Shown piece by piece: positions 5,320-10,979 of a DNA stretch of 10,979 bases (its first letter is position 1; each line of letters opens with the position of its first letter). The notes under the pieces were generated by a model. The model made no database searches, was not told the DNA's origin, and worked only from the letters and a program-made list of their open reading frames with translations. Both the position numbers and the translations under genes were made by a program. Source of the DNA: Candidatus Zixiibacteriota bacterium (GTDB lineage Bacteria > Zixibacteria > MSB-5A5 > WJJR01); NCBI GenBank assembly GCA_014729565.1, contig WJJR01000150.1, positions 1-10,979 of the forward strand, written 5' to 3'.

Positions 5320-7120
5320 CTGGCGCTCGTGGGCGGAAGCCGGATTCTCCTCATCGTATGCGACACGGTCCTGGTTTGACTCGACTTCAGCGCAGCTAAT
5401 CGGTCCCCTCGGTGCGCGCTGGCAATTGGGCCAGCACCTCGACTTACTGCGCAATGACCTTTCCGCCGGTGGCGATGTACGTCAACGCAACCACCGGCTG
5501 TTCGTGTCCGCCAAACCGTACCCGACAGGGAGCGGATGGACACTTGATATCGTCGGGACCGACAACGCGATCAAAGAGACCGTGGATCGCCGGACACTTG
5601 TCGGAAAAGCACTTCTGGGCCGGTTGCTCAATTGGCGCGATGCGCTTTCGGTGCACCTGGAAGCCGGCGCCATCGCATCGCGGCATACCGCCAGCACGGC
5701 CGAACGCCGTGACGCCGGGTTCGGACACCGCGCATCGGCGGAGTGGTCGACCACCACACAGAACGCCTCGGACATTCTGCCGGAAGCGATCAACGCCTCG
5801 ATTCGCAACGACGGCGACCGGCGCGACCGGCTGCGCGCACACGACACCGAGTGGGACTTCGGCTCGAATTGGCAGTGGGAACGTGACTCACTCGAATTGG
5901 CATGGGGCGAACAGTGGTCGTCGACACGGTTCTATCCGAACCCGGAGACGTTTGACGATGTGGGCGAACAGGAACACCGGCGACGGAACATTCGCTTTGC
6001 GTGGCATCACGGCACAAGTAACAATAATCGCTCTGCGCTGAAGTCACTCATCTCTCCATTCTCATGGCAGGTCGAAGCCGACGCCGGTCTCGATCGGAAC
6101 ACCTATTCGAGTGTGACCACTGATGAGGCGGTCGCGGCACTGCCACGCGACACACGAACAACCGCACGCGGCTATCGGTTGCAAACCAGCCGCGCGATGG
6201 GGCCAATCGCAGCCGACATTCAGTATCGCTACCGTTGGGTGCAGGACCGATTTGGCGAACAGCGGCGCGATCAGACCGCCGAGACCGGTGAAGTCGAAGG
6301 CCGACTGCGGTGGCAGGTTACATCCAGGGACTCATTGACAGTACGCAGCATCTTCCGCGTGACGTCGTACACGGCGCCGGGTGAGGAGAACTTCTTCGAC
6401 GATCGTGATCAGGCCGAACGGGTCGTGGAGGTCGCCTGGTGGCGAAAGGTGTCGCCGGTATTGACCATTCGTCCGATCTTCTCGTTTCGCGGCTTCCGCC
6501 AGATCTTCATTTCCGAGGATCGCTCGGCAAATAACAACACCGATGACGTGTACCTGCTGGCGCCGGAGTTCGAATGGCAACCGTCGCGAATCATCACGGT
6601 CTTCGAACGCGTTTCGGTACGTGCGCACTACCGGTTCTTCGAGTTCGACCGCAGCGATCCCGATGGACGGGGGACACTGTACCGCCGGGCCGAGTCAGAA
6701 ACGCGTCTGGGGCTCCGCCAGTCCGCCCGGACCACCTGGCGTCTGCGGTATGTCTATCGCTACGAGGACTTTGGCGGGCTGTTCGACCGCGATGGCTGGG
6801 TGCAATCCGTCGATTGGGACCGTCGCTCGCATCTGATGGACGCGACATTAGAATGGCGCCCATTCGGCACCCTGCTGGTGAAACCGAATCTGGGCCTGGA
6901 ATTCAAGCGTGCCTTCCAGCATCGATTGGACGGTACCGAAATCACACGTATTAAGGATGAGCCGTTTAAGCGGCAGTATATCGGCATGGAAATCCGGTGG
7001 ACGATGAATTCGGGATTTGTGTTGCGCGCGTCGCTGGCGCGACGGGTGCAGCAGTTTGGATCATCGCCGAAGGATCGTGATGATCGCTGGAACGTTTACT
7101 TTGCCCGGCCAATACCATGA
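5231..7120 (+). CDS. Secreted protein, probable outer-membrane beta-barrel, unknown family
   Basis: The product is 629 aa and I recognise no family. ATG 5231 gives a classical signal peptide: MTSSVWPK, a hydrophobic stretch at about 9-23 (FSVLLTVLAMIGISA), then small polar residues. The open frame extends upstream to 5162, but those residues (Cys/Arg-rich) are a shadow of rsmA. The mature part is rich in Tyr, Trp, Phe and Arg, with many short alternating polar/aromatic stretches separated by Asp/Asn/Gly-rich turns (for example WRLRYVYRYEDFGG, FVLRASLARRVQQF). This fits a transmembrane beta-barrel, though the C-terminus (YFARPIP) lacks the usual terminal Phe. The gene overlaps rsmA by 89 bp and the next gene by 4 bp (ATGA), so the set is likely translationally coupled. 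The barrel call is inference from composition; the secretion call is stronger. Confidence 0.75.
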   Translation: MTSSVWPKFSVLLTVLAMIGISATTTQGANWRSWAEAGFSSSYATRSWFDSTSAQLIGPLGARWQLGQHLDLLRNDLSAGGDVRQRNHRLFVSAKPYPTGSGWTLDIVGTDNAIKETVDRRTLVGKALLGRLLNWRDALSVHLEAGAIASRHTASTAERRDAGFGHRASAEWSTTTQNASDILPEAINASIRNDGDRRDRLRAHDTEWDFGSNWQWERDSLELAWGEQWSSTRFYPNPETFDDVGEQEHRRRNIRFAWHHGTSNNNRSALKSLISPFSWQVEADAGLDRNTYSSVTTDEAVAALPRDTRTTARGYRLQTSRAMGPIAADIQYRYRWVQDRFGEQRRDQTAETGEVEGRLRWQVTSRDSLTVRSIFRVTSYTAPGEENFFDDRDQAERVVEVAWWRKVSPVLTIRPIFSFRGFRQIFISEDRSANNNTDDVYLLAPEFEWQPSRIITVFERVSVRAHYRFFEFDRSDPDGRGTLYRRAESETRLGLRQSARTTWRLRYVYRYEDFGGLFDRDGWVQSVDWDRRSHLMDATLEWRPFGTLLVKPNLGLEFKRAFQHRLDGTEITRIKDEPFKRQYIGMEIRWTMNSGFVLRASLARRVQQFGSSPKDRDDRWNVYFARPIP

Positions 7121-7701
7121 GAATTCTCGCTGTCCTGATGCTTGCTGTTCTGAGTGCACTTGTGCTGCTCACCGGTTGCGCCAAAGATCCGTTTTCAACC
7201 CGTGAGGCCGAAGAACCGATCGGTGGAAAGGGAACGTACATCACACCGGTCGATCCGCTGATCGGGCTCGAGAATTTGCGCTTCGCAATGATCGAGCAAA
7301 ACCTCGGTCATTATCGCCAGACGTATTCCGAATCGTTGTTATTCACATTCGATTTCCTGTTGGTCGACCGCCCGGATTCGATTAGTGGTTGGGATGCCGC
7401 CGAAGAAGACCGCATCGCCGGGAATCTGCTCGCCGACGCCGATTCGATTGGATTGGTCTGGGAATTGACCGATGGACGAACCGACCGTTTCGATGATTCG
7501 ACGGCATTTCTCTATCGCACGTATGACATCGCCGTCGTGCGCGACAGTGTCGATACCGTGGTGACACAAACATACAAAGGCGAGTTCATCATCCGTATGG
7601 AACGCGATGCGCTGGATTTGTGGAGTATTGTCGGGTGGGAGGACTTGCATCTGTCGGCCACGCAACCGTCGTGGGCCGATCTGAAATCGAGTTATCGTTG
7701 A
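7117..7701 (+). CDS. Lipoprotein A of a tandem paralogous pair, possible NTF2-like fold
   Basis: The product is 194 aa. The N-terminus MRI plus a hydrophobic run ends in the lipobox L18-T-G-C21, so C21 should be lipidated after signal peptidase II cleavage. Ala at +2 suggests outer-membrane sorting by the E. coli rule, if that rule applies here. After a short linker come LENLRFAMIEQN, an F/Y-rich strand region, and the C-terminal LWSIVGWEDL. This helix-then-sheet pattern resembles small NTF2/SnoaL-like domains, but the fold is inferred. The start codon overlaps the previous stop as ATGA. The next gene encodes a paralog with the same CA-x-PFS start after the lipid Cys, the same LENL segment and the same LW-x-IV-x-WEDL ending. 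The specific function is unknown. Confidence 0.85.
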   Translation: MRILAVLMLAVLSALVLLTGCAKDPFSTREAEEPIGGKGTYITPVDPLIGLENLRFAMIEQNLGHYRQTYSESLLFTFDFLLVDRPDSISGWDAAEEDRIAGNLLADADSIGLVWELTDGRTDRFDDSTAFLYRTYDIAVVRDSVDTVVTQTYKGEFIIRMERDALDLWSIVGWEDLHLSATQPSWADLKSSYR

Positions 7702-8273
7702 TGATGTCCAGCGGTGTATGCGATAGACATGCCGTACGCGCGGTGCTCAGTATGATGATCATCGCATTGGTGATCGGTTGCGCCAATCCGTTTTCACCGC
7801 CCGATGTTGGTCCGACCGGCGGATCGCCGATCAAGCCGCTCGATTCGCCGGAGAATGTCCTGGAGAACTTGCAGTACGCGTATGAGCAGCGTGATTTCGA
7901 CGTCTATGAAGAACTGCTCGACGAAGACTTCCGTTTTGTCTATTTCGATCCCGAGCAAATCGAGGGAATCGAAACAGTGATTGTGCCGCGCGATGGGCCC
8001 TCCGGCGATCTGGAGCGTACGCGTCGGCTGTTCCGCGTGTTCGATGAAATCCGGTTGCCGGTGTTCGATACGGTCGCCAGTTCGTTCGATACAACTGTCT
8101 CGCCACCGTTACCTCAGCGCCGAGTCGCATTTCAATTGACCGTGCGCGACCTGGATGGCGATTTCGATTTTGAATCGTACGAGGCGACTGGCGATGCGCT
8201 GTTCACGTTCCGCCAATCGGCCACCGATCGTCTGTGGCGGATTGTGCGCTGGGAAGATTTGTCCAATCAGTAG
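7701..8273 (+). CDS. Lipoprotein B of a tandem paralogous pair, possible NTF2-like fold
   Basis: The product is 190 aa. ATG 7701 overlaps the previous stop by one base (TGATG), a typical coupled start; ATG 7704 is an equally possible start one codon on. An upstream in-frame GTG at 7620 lies inside the previous gene and would bury the signal peptide, so it is rejected. The lipobox is V24-I-G-C27, followed by ANPFSPPD; Ala is at +2. Paralogous features with the preceding protein are CA(x)nPFS, LENLQYAYEQRDFDVYEELL (compare LENLRFAMIEQN), and the C-terminal LWRIVRWEDL. The helix LENLQYAYEQRD then EDFRFVYF recalls NTF2/SnoaL-like domains (inference). Its signal peptide has a longer polar N-region with an extra Cys (C7). 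It is the last gene of the run; a hairpin follows 38 bp after the stop. Confidence 0.85.
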   Translation: MMSSGVCDRHAVRAVLSMMIIALVIGCANPFSPPDVGPTGGSPIKPLDSPENVLENLQYAYEQRDFDVYEELLDEDFRFVYFDPEQIEGIETVIVPRDGPSGDLERTRRLFRVFDEIRLPVFDTVASSFDTTVSPPLPQRRVAFQLTVRDLDGDFDFESYEATGDALFTFRQSATDRLWRIVRWEDLSNQ

Positions 8274-8277
8274 CATC

Positions 8278-8294
8278 TATAGCAATTGTCAGAA
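8278..8294 (-). repeat. 17-bp motif shared (inverted) with 105-121
   Basis: TATAGCAATTGTCAGAA, read in reverse complement, matches 105-121 at 16 of 17 positions. It begins 5 bp after the stop codon of the last lipoprotein gene and may mark the boundary of the repeat block that follows. Confidence 0.35.
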
Positions 8295-8310
8295 TCCCGT
8301 TTCGTTTGAG

Positions 8311-8340
8311 GGTGGGCTTCGCCCACCAAGTCTCTGTTTT
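8311..8340 (+). terminator. GC-rich hairpin after the operon, possible weak terminator
   Basis: GGTGGGC (8311-8317) and GCCCACC (8321-8327) form a perfect 7-bp stem with loop TTC. A TTTT run comes only after a 9-nt AAGTCTCTG gap, so it is not a textbook intrinsic terminator. Its position, 38 bp after the last stop codon of the five-gene run, is suitable. It may equally be one more dispersed palindrome. Confidence 0.35.
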
Positions 8341-8341
8341 G

Positions 8342-8376
8342 CAGCCGACGTGGTGGACAAAGCCACCCTTGGGCTG
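8342..8376. repeat. Nested inverted repeat
   Basis: The outer arms CAGCC (8342-8346) and GGCTG (8372-8376) enclose the inner arms GGTGG (8352-8356) and CCACC (8363-8367) with an ACAAAG loop. It continues the palindrome cluster that begins at 8311. Confidence 0.45.
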
Positions 8377-8387
8377 AAACAACTTGG

Positions 8388-8477
8388 AGCCGCACCCACG
8401 CGAGGTTGCAATTCATTCACTTGTTGGATTCATGGTGGTTGGGAAACACGACACGACTCTTTTTTGACACGCCCCTT
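8388..8477 (-). repeat. Diverged inverted partial copy of the MITE-like element
   Basis: Read on the minus strand, this segment follows the left half of the element at 3278-3429. AGCCGCACCCACGCGAGGTT (8388-8407) matches the reverse complement of 3343-3362 at 19 of 20. The other end (8451-8477, ACACGACT, a T-run, GACACGCCCCTT) matches 3277-3300 with small gaps. The middle is alignable but diverged. The long hairpin of the first copy is not conserved as such: the partner arm is replaced by CTTGG and the palindromes at 8311-8376. Confidence 0.6.
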
Positions 8478-8546
8478 AAGCTCGTGATGCCGCGCATAAA
8501 CGAACTCATAACAATGGCCCGACGGATGCGCGAATGGAAATCTGAA

Positions 8547-8593
8547 CCCACCCGAACAGGTTATCGACTTCGTCGATAACCTGTTCGGGTGGG
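8547..8593. repeat. Perfect 22-bp hairpin with 3-nt loop
   Basis: The arm 8547-8568 (starting CCCACCCGAACAGG) pairs without mismatch with 8572-8593 (ending CTGTTCGGGTGGG) around loop TTC. It is followed by GGCACCCC and has no T-run. The perfection of the arms suggests recent origin or selection for the structure. It lies about 360 bp upstream of the receptor gene and about 270 bp after the lipoprotein operon. Confidence 0.85.
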
Positions 8594-8675
8594 GCACCCC
8601 ATGTACGCGTGTAGACTGCTTCTGACAGCCGCCCGAACACGCCATTTGGCAACATCTTAGCCTCGTCTCAACCTG

Positions 8676-8697
8676 TGTGTGCAATCTCCTGCACACA
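8676..8697. repeat. Short stem-loop TGTGTGCA/TGCACACA
   Basis: A perfect 8-bp stem (8676-8683 with 8690-8697) with an ATCTCC loop. It is the only clear secondary structure in the long leader before the TonB receptor gene. It could be an operator or a chance structure; nothing else in the sequence decides between them. Confidence 0.35.
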
Positions 8698-8939
8698 TGG
8701 CAGCCAGTCCATATTCAATAATTCACGAAATCCTCCATACGGTATCGCTGCTGATTCTCCGGTGACTGCCGATAGTTGTGACAGATGGAACGCAATCCGT
8801 CTGGGCAGGACGGAGTGGTGTATCGGTCACTCTTTGGGCGATATGGCCGATCATCATTAGGTGAAGGCAATAGTACGAGGAACCCACACGGTAACCGGCA
8901 GCGCGCAGTTTCGATGATCATCATCATGCCGGGATCACC

Positions 8940-8944
8940 GGAGG
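8940..8944 (+). promoter_or_regulatory. Shine-Dalgarno of the TonB receptor gene
   Basis: GGAGG lies 9 nt before ATG 8954 and is the clearest ribosome binding site in the window. It fixes the start of the receptor at a methionine that gives a good signal peptide. Confidence 0.8.
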
Positions 8945-8953
8945 ACAGGCACC

Positions 8954-10979
8954 ATGCGTAGACGATACACGTTACGCTCACGACTGACGGTGGCTGGCGC
9001 TTTCGCTGCATTGCTGTTGACCGCGGCGATGGTCCATGCCGGAACGACCGGTAAGATTTCCGGAATGGTCACGGACAGCCAGACGGGCGAGCCGATTGCG
9101 GGCGCTATTGTCAAAGTCGTCGGAACCGATCTGCAAACGCGGACCGACGCCAATGGCAATTACGTGATCCTCAACGTTCCCGTCGGCAGCCACACGATCG
9201 AAGCAACGCTCATCGGTGAGGAAGCCAACCCGGCCGAAACCGAACTGCTGTTGTTCCAGCAGATCGAGATTCGGGATTTGAAGGTGTCGGTCGACCTGGA
9301 CACCGAGCACGACATCATGCTGTCGTCGGAGCCGGTCGAAATGGGCACCATCGTGGTGATCGCCGAACGTCCTCTGGTGATCAAGGACCGCACCGCCTCG
9401 ATGCGCATCGTCGAACGTGAGGAAATCCAGGACCTGCCGACCCGCGGGTATCGTGACATCGTCGCGTTGCAGCCGGGCGTGGTGCAGCGTGTCGGTAATC
9501 TGTTGAATGTCCGCGGCGGACGATTCTCGGAAGTTGCGTACTTTGTCGATGGGTTCTCGCAGCAGGATCCCTTGACCGGTATTTCCACCACTGAAATCAA
9601 TAATAACGATCTCGAAGAAGTTGCGATCACTACGGGCGGGTTCAACGCCGAATATGGTTGGATCGCCTCCGGCGCCATCAACGTCACCACCAAAGAGGGC
9701 GGCGATCATTTGGCGGGGACATTTGAAGCGGTTACAGACAACTTCCATGGCAGCTCGTACGATTACAACGTTTACGACGCCAGTCTCTCGGGACCGCTCG
9801 CTCTGGGCGGCGACATCGGCTCGTTCATCGTGTCCGGTGAGCGCCGGTGGAAGGGCGACCGCGAACCATCGGTCATTGCCAGTGGACCGCTCAGTCACAA
9901 CAGCAGCGGCGGCTGGACGTTGCGCAGCAAATTGAATCTCGATCTGACGTCTGAGATCGAACTGAAACTCGGTGGGATCTTCTCATCGGACAACTGGGAC
10001 TTCTGGCTGAGTTCGTTTCAGTTCAATCCGGAACACGCTCCGCGTCTGGAAGACCATAACCATTCGCTGTATGCGACGATCGAACACGTCATTAACCCGC
10101 GCACATTCTACACCCTGTCGGGCAACTACTTCTCGACGGAGCGTGAACGCGGCGACGCGACCCATTTCGGCAACATCTGGGCATACGGCCGTCCGGGAAC
10201 CGATCCCAATTTCGACGGCACGGGCTTGTTCTACGCGTGGGACGATATCAACGGTGAAACACCGGTCGAGGATACAGTGATTGACGGCCGGACATATCCC
10301 AGTCGTGGCGATGAAGCCGCCACCTGGGTGGACTACCTGCATCGCAAATCATCGTATGTCGGCTTCGACTTCGATATCGTCAGCCAGATTCATCCGCGCC
10401 ACGAAATCCGCGCCGGTGTCGACTATCAACGGCACACTCTGCGCCGGTACTACCATTTGACGCCGAACGATGTCTACAAGGGTACCGAGAGGGGCAAGGG
10501 AGGATTTGATGCCGTCGATCGGTACGGCTATAATGTGACTGGTGACACCGAATTGGATGATGGTCTCGATGGGGCCAAGCACCCGCTCACCTTCGCTGGA
10601 TTCATCCAGGACAAGTTTGAACTGGACGGCATGATCATCAACGCCGGCTTGCGTCTCGACTACCTCAATGTGAATACGCAGCGGTTGCGTGATGAGACCA
10701 GTCCGCTCGATCCGGATCACTATATAGAGAAAGCCGCTCAGGGGCTCCCGGTCACCGATAAGCAGCTCGCCCTGGCAGACAGCCTCGATTCGGGTGATTT
10801 GGAAGCCAGCCGGGCGGAGGTGGAGTTTTCCCCGCGTATTGGCATTGCCTTCCCGGTGGCTGAACACACGGTGTTCCATGCATCGTACGGACGTTTCATG
10901 CAGCGGCCGGATCTGATGAATCTGTATGTGTCGTACGACTTCCTGGAGTGGATGCTGAACTACGGACAGTTCTTCTACC
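8954..10979 (+). CDS. TonB-dependent receptor with N-terminal carboxypeptidase-regulatory-like domain (partial, 3' end outside)
   Basis: 675 residues are visible and the frame is open to the window edge. It is an outer-membrane transporter of the TonB-dependent type; the substrate cannot be told. Order: Arg-rich signal peptide with a likely cut after AMVHA (residue 29); a carboxypeptidase-regulatory-like beta-sandwich at about 33-124 (GKISGMVTDSQTGEPIAGA at its start); a TonB-box-like GTIVVIAERP (131-140); a plug at about 145-250 with NVRGGRFSEVAYFVDG (185-200) and FNAEYGWIASGAINVTTKEG near its end; then barrel strands. The N-terminal domain carries an unusual segment of about 16 residues after LIGEE (87-91) that looks like an insertion. 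This architecture recalls SusC-like and related receptors of FCB-group bacteria. It sits 680 bp after the preceding operon and so is probably transcribed separately. Confidence 0.93.
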   Translation, partial: MRRRYTLRSRLTVAGAFAALLLTAAMVHAGTTGKISGMVTDSQTGEPIAGAIVKVVGTDLQTRTDANGNYVILNVPVGSHTIEATLIGEEANPAETELLLFQQIEIRDLKVSVDLDTEHDIMLSSEPVEMGTIVVIAERPLVIKDRTASMRIVEREEIQDLPTRGYRDIVALQPGVVQRVGNLLNVRGGRFSEVAYFVDGFSQQDPLTGISTTEINNNDLEEVAITTGGFNAEYGWIASGAINVTTKEGGDHLAGTFEAVTDNFHGSSYDYNVYDASLSGPLALGGDIGSFIVSGERRWKGDREPSVIASGPLSHNSSGGWTLRSKLNLDLTSEIELKLGGIFSSDNWDFWLSSFQFNPEHAPRLEDHNHSLYATIEHVINPRTFYTLSGNYFSTERERGDATHFGNIWAYGRPGTDPNFDGTGLFYAWDDINGETPVEDTVIDGRTYPSRGDEAATWVDYLHRKSSYVGFDFDIVSQIHPRHEIRAGVDYQRHTLRRYYHLTPNDVYKGTERGKGGFDAVDRYGYNVTGDTELDDGLDGAKHPLTFAGFIQDKFELDGMIINAGLRLDYLNVNTQRLRDETSPLDPDHYIEKAAQGLPVTDKQLALADSLDSGDLEASRAEVEFSPRIGIAFPVAEHTVFHASYGRFMQRPDLMNLYVSYDFLEWMLNYGQFFY

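Larger units (their letters stand above)
8274..8953. other. Noncoding region between the lipoproteins and the TonB receptor
   Basis: There is no supported gene in these 680 bp. The first 320 bp hold repeats: a motif shared with 105-121, GC-rich hairpins (8311-8376), an inverted partial copy of the MITE-like element (8388-8477) and a perfect 22-bp hairpin (8547-8593). From about 8600 to 8935 I see only a short hairpin (8676-8697) and two GATCATCAT motifs (8849 and 8916). No riboswitch consensus and no convincing promoter were found. A promoter for the receptor gene must nevertheless lie here, unless it is read from upstream. Confidence 0.65.

Noticed and set aside
5231..7120. Identity of the barrel-like protein as LptD, suggested by the lptD-rsmA neighbourhood in E. 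coli
   Set aside because: It is shorter than LptD, and neither an N-terminal OstA/jellyroll region nor the LptD cysteine pattern is visible. In E. coli lptD lies upstream of rsmA, not downstream.
7620..7700. GTG start for the second lipoprotein inside the first
   Set aside because: It would put 27 unrelated residues before a well-formed lipoprotein signal, whereas ATG 7701 forms a TGATG coupled start.
8155..8487. 110-aa open frame on the + strand running past the end of the second lipoprotein
   Set aside because: Its first part is an out-of-frame shadow of the lipoprotein gene and the rest translates palindromic repeats. There is no ribosome binding site.
8430..8696. 88-aa open frame on the minus strand
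   Set aside because: It consists of translation through the MITE-like copy and the 22-bp hairpin. Composition is not protein-like and there is no start context.
8600..8953. Cobalamin or other riboswitch ahead of the TonB receptor gene
   Set aside because: I looked for the B12-box and other familiar aptamer cores and found none; only a short hairpin is present.
8978..9898. 306-aa open frame on the minus strand opposite the TonB receptor
   Set aside because: The + strand encodes a clear signal peptide, regulatory-like domain and plug over the same bases; the antisense frame shows no family motif.

Overview
The window reads as a chromosomal segment of a GC-rich, double-membraned (Gram-negative type) bacterium. 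The evidence is a TonB-dependent receptor, two lipoproteins with Ala at +2, and a Tyr/Arg-rich secreted protein that looks like an outer-membrane barrel. RicT, a T. thermophilus-like MetRS zinc motif and a receptor with an N-terminal carboxypeptidase-regulatory-like domain argue against a typical proteobacterium. They fit a deep-branching lineage of the FCB/candidate-phylum type (Zixibacteria-like would be my guess). That placement is inference only. All recognised genes are on the + strand.

Layout. 1-337: noncoding, with GC-rich palindromic repeats and a weak promoter candidate. 338-3215: ricT and metG, 16 bp apart, probably co-transcribed. 3216-3658: a 443-bp gap packed with palindromic repeats. 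It includes a MITE-like element with a long hairpin, all enclosed by an inverted pair of a 25-bp palindrome. 3659-8273: a compact five-gene run: tatD, rsmA, a secreted barrel-like protein, and two tandem paralogous lipoproteins. tatD and rsmA are 11 bp apart. The last four genes overlap at every junction (89 bp, 4 bp and 1 bp). 8274-8953: a second noncoding stretch with a diverged inverted copy of half of the MITE-like element, a perfect 22-bp hairpin, and about 360 bp of otherwise featureless leader. 8954-end: the first 675 residues of a TonB-dependent receptor that runs off the window.

How the genes fit together. The order ricT-metG-tatD-rsmA matches the yaaT-metS-yabD-ksgA order of the Bacillus subtilis chromosome, with intervening genes missing. 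It is therefore a conserved translation/RNA-processing neighbourhood. Attached to its 3' end is a lineage-specific envelope cassette (barrel plus two lipoproteins), whose first signal peptide is encoded inside the last codons of rsmA. That cassette is the most likely undescribed system here: no family is recognisable by eye, and the translational coupling suggests the three products are made together and may work together at the outer membrane. The repeat-rich gaps are the other notable feature.
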